A program made the position numbers and the translations under genes. Shown here piece after piece: positions 13,867 to 15,211 of a stretch of DNA of 15,211 bases. Each line of letters starts with the position of its first letter. Positions within the stretch are counted from its first letter, which is position 1. The stretch is from JBEKYD01 sp049509915 (GTDB taxonomy: Bacteria > Acidobacteriota > Terriglobia > Bryobacterales > Bryobacteraceae): assembly GCA_049509915.1 (NCBI GenBank), contig JBEKZL010000191.1, forward strand, positions 1 to 15,211, given 5' to 3'. The notes under the pieces are model-generated. The model made no database searches. It was not told the origin of the DNA and saw only the letters and a list, made by a program, of their open reading frames with translations.

Positions 13867-14034
13867 CAGTCCTTCCTTACCGTTACAACTCCAACTATAT
13901 CCGATCTCCAGAACAGCAGCGTCTGAAACTTCACAACACAATGCCGCAAATAGAAAGTTCTGATAGGAAATCGACTGTAAGTCCGATATAATAGGCCTTA
14001 CATACCCCAATTTAGACAAGGGACAAGGAGTCGC
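13867..14034. promoter_or_regulatory. Divergent promoter region between nfeD and the DUF2934 gene
   Basis: AT-richer than its surroundings. For the plus strand a perfect TATAAT (13987-13992) sits 42 nt before ATG 14035; the -35 is poor. The ribosome site AAGGAG (14025-14030) is strong. For nfeD on the minus strand, TATAGT (13894-13899 as read on that strand) is a possible -10, 28 nt upstream of ATG 13866. Confidence 0.5.
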
Positions 14035-14313
14035 ATGCCGAAGAAAAATAACGTTGAAAAGGAATTCGTTTCCGCAACCGCCGCCGCCCCCGCGCCGGCG
14101 CGCCGGAGGCCGGCTGCGAGCCGCACGCTACACGCCGCCGCGGAGCAGGTTACCGCCGAAGCAAAGACCGCCCAACCTACCACTATCGTGATTGAGCCAT
14201 CGCGCGAAGAAATCGCCAAACTGGCCTATTTGTATTGGGAAGCGCGCGGATGCCAAGGCGGATCGGAGAAGGAAGACTGGCTGCGCGCGGAACGGGAATT
14301 GCTCAGCCGCTAG
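14035..14313 (+). CDS. Small DUF2934-domain protein
   Basis: A 92-residue basic protein. Residues 1-55 are Lys/Ala/Pro-rich and low in complexity (APAPARRRPAASRTLHAAAE), which could be a DNA- or RNA-binding tail; this is an inference from composition only. Residues about 56-92 (REEIAKLAYLYWEARGCQGG, then SEKEDWLRAERELL) match the DUF2934 pattern, a short helical motif common in Acidobacteria and Proteobacteria whose function is unknown. The start is well supported by AAGGAG 4 nt upstream and a TATAAT box. It ends 52 nt before the convergent lexA gene. No partner is implied by the neighbours. Confidence 0.85.
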   Translation: MPKKNNVEKEFVSATAAAPAPARRRPAASRTLHAAAEQVTAEAKTAQPTTIVIEPSREEIAKLAYLYWEARGCQGGSEKEDWLRAERELLSR

Positions 14314-14334
14314 CAGCGAGCGAGTAACCTCTCT

Positions 14335-14347
14335 CCGCTGGTAGCGG
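14335..14347. terminator. Small hairpin between DUF2934 and lexA
   Basis: CCGCT (14335-14339) pairs with AGCGG (14343-14347) around GGT, in the 52-nt gap between convergent genes. The stem is only 5 bp and no T-run follows, so it is a weak candidate terminator. Confidence 0.3.
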
Positions 14348-14365
14348 CCCGGCAATCGCCCGCTT

Positions 14366-14986
14366 TCAGTATCTTCGGAGCACGGCCAAAAGACGCCCCT
14401 GAATCTGCACGTCTTCGGCGGGTACCAGAATCGGTTTCAACGCCGCATTTGCCGGCTGTAATCTAACTGTGTTTTCATTTTCGCGATAGAATTTTTTCAA
14501 AGTCGCGTCGCTGCCGGCGACCAGCGCCACTACCGTTTCTCCGTCGCGCGCCTGGCTGGTGCGCTCCAGCAGAATCACGTCGCCGTCGCAGATATGATCT
14601 TCGATCATCGACGTACCGCGCACTTCCAGCGCGTAGACGTTCGGGTTTCCAGTGTAATCGGCAAACTGGAGCACTTCCTTGTGCTCCACGGCTTCCACCG
14701 GCGCACCGGCGGCGATCCTCCCAAGTAGCGGAACCTCCGCGGCTGCGGTGCGCTGGCGGCGCTGCTCCTGCGCATACTTGGGATTCAGTTCGAGCGACCG
14801 GCTCTGGTTATAACCGCGCTTCAGGTAGCCCTTATCCGTGAGCACCGATATGTGCTTGTGTACCGTGGCCAAAGACGCCAGATCGAGGCCCTGTGCGATT
14901 TCCTCATAACTGGGGCAGTAACCGTTCTCATCCACGAACTGCGCCAGAAAATCCAGAACCTGTTTTTGCCGTTTGGTAAGTGCCAT
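14366..14986 (-). CDS. lexA: LexA SOS repressor
   Basis: A 206-residue repressor. Residues 1-66 are the winged helix (LTKRQKQVLDFLAQFVDENG; CPSYEEIAQGLDLASLATVH; GYLKRGYNQSRSLEL). Residues about 85-206 are the S24 peptidase with the self-cleavage site A93-G94 (RIAAGAPVEA), nucleophile S126 (VRGTSMIEDHICDGD) and general base K164 (DATLKKFYRE). All parts needed for RecA-stimulated autocleavage are present, so it should be a working repressor. The ATG at 14986 gives the canonical length, though no strong Shine-Dalgarno precedes it. It is divergent from the gene at the window edge and convergent with the DUF2934 gene. The promoter region holds an 8-bp inverted repeat that may be its own operator. 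Confidence 0.97.
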   Translation of the reverse strand: MALTKRQKQVLDFLAQFVDENGYCPSYEEIAQGLDLASLATVHKHISVLTDKGYLKRGYNQSRSLELNPKYAQEQRRQRTAAAEVPLLGRIAAGAPVEAVEHKEVLQFADYTGNPNVYALEVRGTSMIEDHICDGDVILLERTSQARDGETVVALVAGSDATLKKFYRENENTVRLQPANAALKPILVPAEDVQIQGRLLAVLRRY

Positions 14987-14998
14987 CGAGTTGCCCGA

Positions 14999-15032
14999 TT
15001 TTTATTGTGGGCGAATAAAAAGAGAAAGTCAA
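14999..15032 (-). promoter_or_regulatory. lexA promoter with overlapping inverted repeat
   Basis: On the minus strand TTGACT (15027-15032) and CACAAT (15004-15009) are separated by 17 nt, a good sigma-70 layout for lexA. TTTTTATT (14999-15006) and AATAAAAA (15014-15021) form a perfect 8-bp inverted repeat with a 7-nt centre that covers the -10 box, a natural place for an autorepression operator. Confidence 0.55.
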
Positions 15033-15104
15033 GAGATTTGAAAAGGATTCCTCTTCGCGCCGGAGCGGCGTGTAGTGGTGTAACCAGGCCTAGCCCCAAT
15101 ACTG

Positions 15105-15133
15105 TTCACTTAACAGCATTTTAATGCTATTCT
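15105..15133 (+). promoter_or_regulatory. Promoter of the edge gene with a palindrome in its spacer
   Basis: TTCACT (15105-15110) and TATTCT (15128-15133) are 17 nt apart, each 4/6 to sigma-70 consensus. Between them AGCATT (15115-15120) and AATGCT (15123-15128) form a 6-bp inverted repeat with 2-nt centre. A looser CTGTT/AACAG pair flanks it (15102-15106, 15112-15116). Confidence 0.4.
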
Positions 15134-15169
15134 GTTTTAGGGCTGATGCCTCCAGAAGGAGGTTGTCCT

Positions 15170-15211
15170 ATGCGCGTGGCGACCGTAGAATCAACTACAC
15201 TGCTGACGGTT
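15170..15211 (+). CDS. Start of a small protein, possibly KTSC-domain (cut by window edge)
   Basis: ATG 15170 follows a strong AAGGAGG (15156-15162) with 7 nt spacing. The 14 visible residues MRVATVESTTLLTV resemble the start of KTSC-domain proteins, whose N-terminus often reads xVxSTxLxxVAYD. That is recalled pattern similarity over a very short stretch, so the gene is well supported but its family is tentative. It is divergent from lexA. Confidence 0.5.
   Translation, partial: MRVATVESTTLLTV

Noticed and set aside
13867..14019. N-terminal extension of the NfeD frame to an upstream ATG
   Set aside because: The signal peptide and AAGGAAGG site point to 13866; the extension would cover the divergent promoter.
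1..15211. tRNA, rRNA, CRISPR array or intact insertion sequence
   Set aside because: I found no cloverleaf, regular repeat-spacer series, or transposase with terminal repeats on either strand by eye.

Overview
The window (about 15.2 kb, GC-rich) reads as a chromosomal stretch of an Acidobacteriota member, most like the Solibacter/Bryobacter group. This rests on gene content (bacterial archaemetzincin, a DUF2934 protein, LexA beside a probable KTSC-type gene, ankyrin repeats, degraded toxin-antitoxin genes). It is an inference, not a computed placement. I see no rRNA, tRNA, CRISPR array or intact transposase.

Left part (1-2457, + strand): the 3' end of a sensor histidine kinase, its NtrC-type sigma-54-dependent response regulator 10 nt downstream, and an archaemetzincin zinc protease 38 nt further on.

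Middle part (2458-8774) is an accessory, decaying region. In order it holds a frameshifted and truncated amidohydrolase; a hairpin with a Shine-Dalgarno sequence in its loop; a secreted or envelope ankyrin protein interrupted by a degenerate parvulin (PPIC) domain; a REP-like repeat cluster (5268-5644); an antitoxin whose RelE-type toxin partner survives only as a 40-residue stub; possible VapB remnants; a 441-codon unknown protein that seems frameshifted near its 3' end; a small regulator whose C-terminus is a LexA-type winged helix; and a relic of a conserved protein with an ExK nuclease-like motif and an in-frame stop.

Right part (8775-13866, - strand) is a tight five-gene cluster, in transcription order NfeD membrane protease, slipin/SPFH protein, SPOR-domain membrane protein, lipoyl synthase (lipA) and apolipoprotein N-acyltransferase (lnt). 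Gaps are 27, 11 or fewer, and 15 nt, so it is probably one envelope-centred operon. NfeD and slipin are a known membrane partnership; lnt completes lipoprotein maturation; lipA is a metabolic passenger.

The right end has a DUF2934 protein divergent from nfeD and convergent with lexA. LexA is divergent from a gene cut by the window edge (probably KTSC-like). The lexA and edge-gene promoters each contain a palindrome suitable as an operator.

The most unusual items are the ankyrin-parvulin-ankyrin fusion, the truncated toxin lying against a REP-like repeat, the late frameshift in the 6370 gene, and the palindrome over the lexA -10 box.
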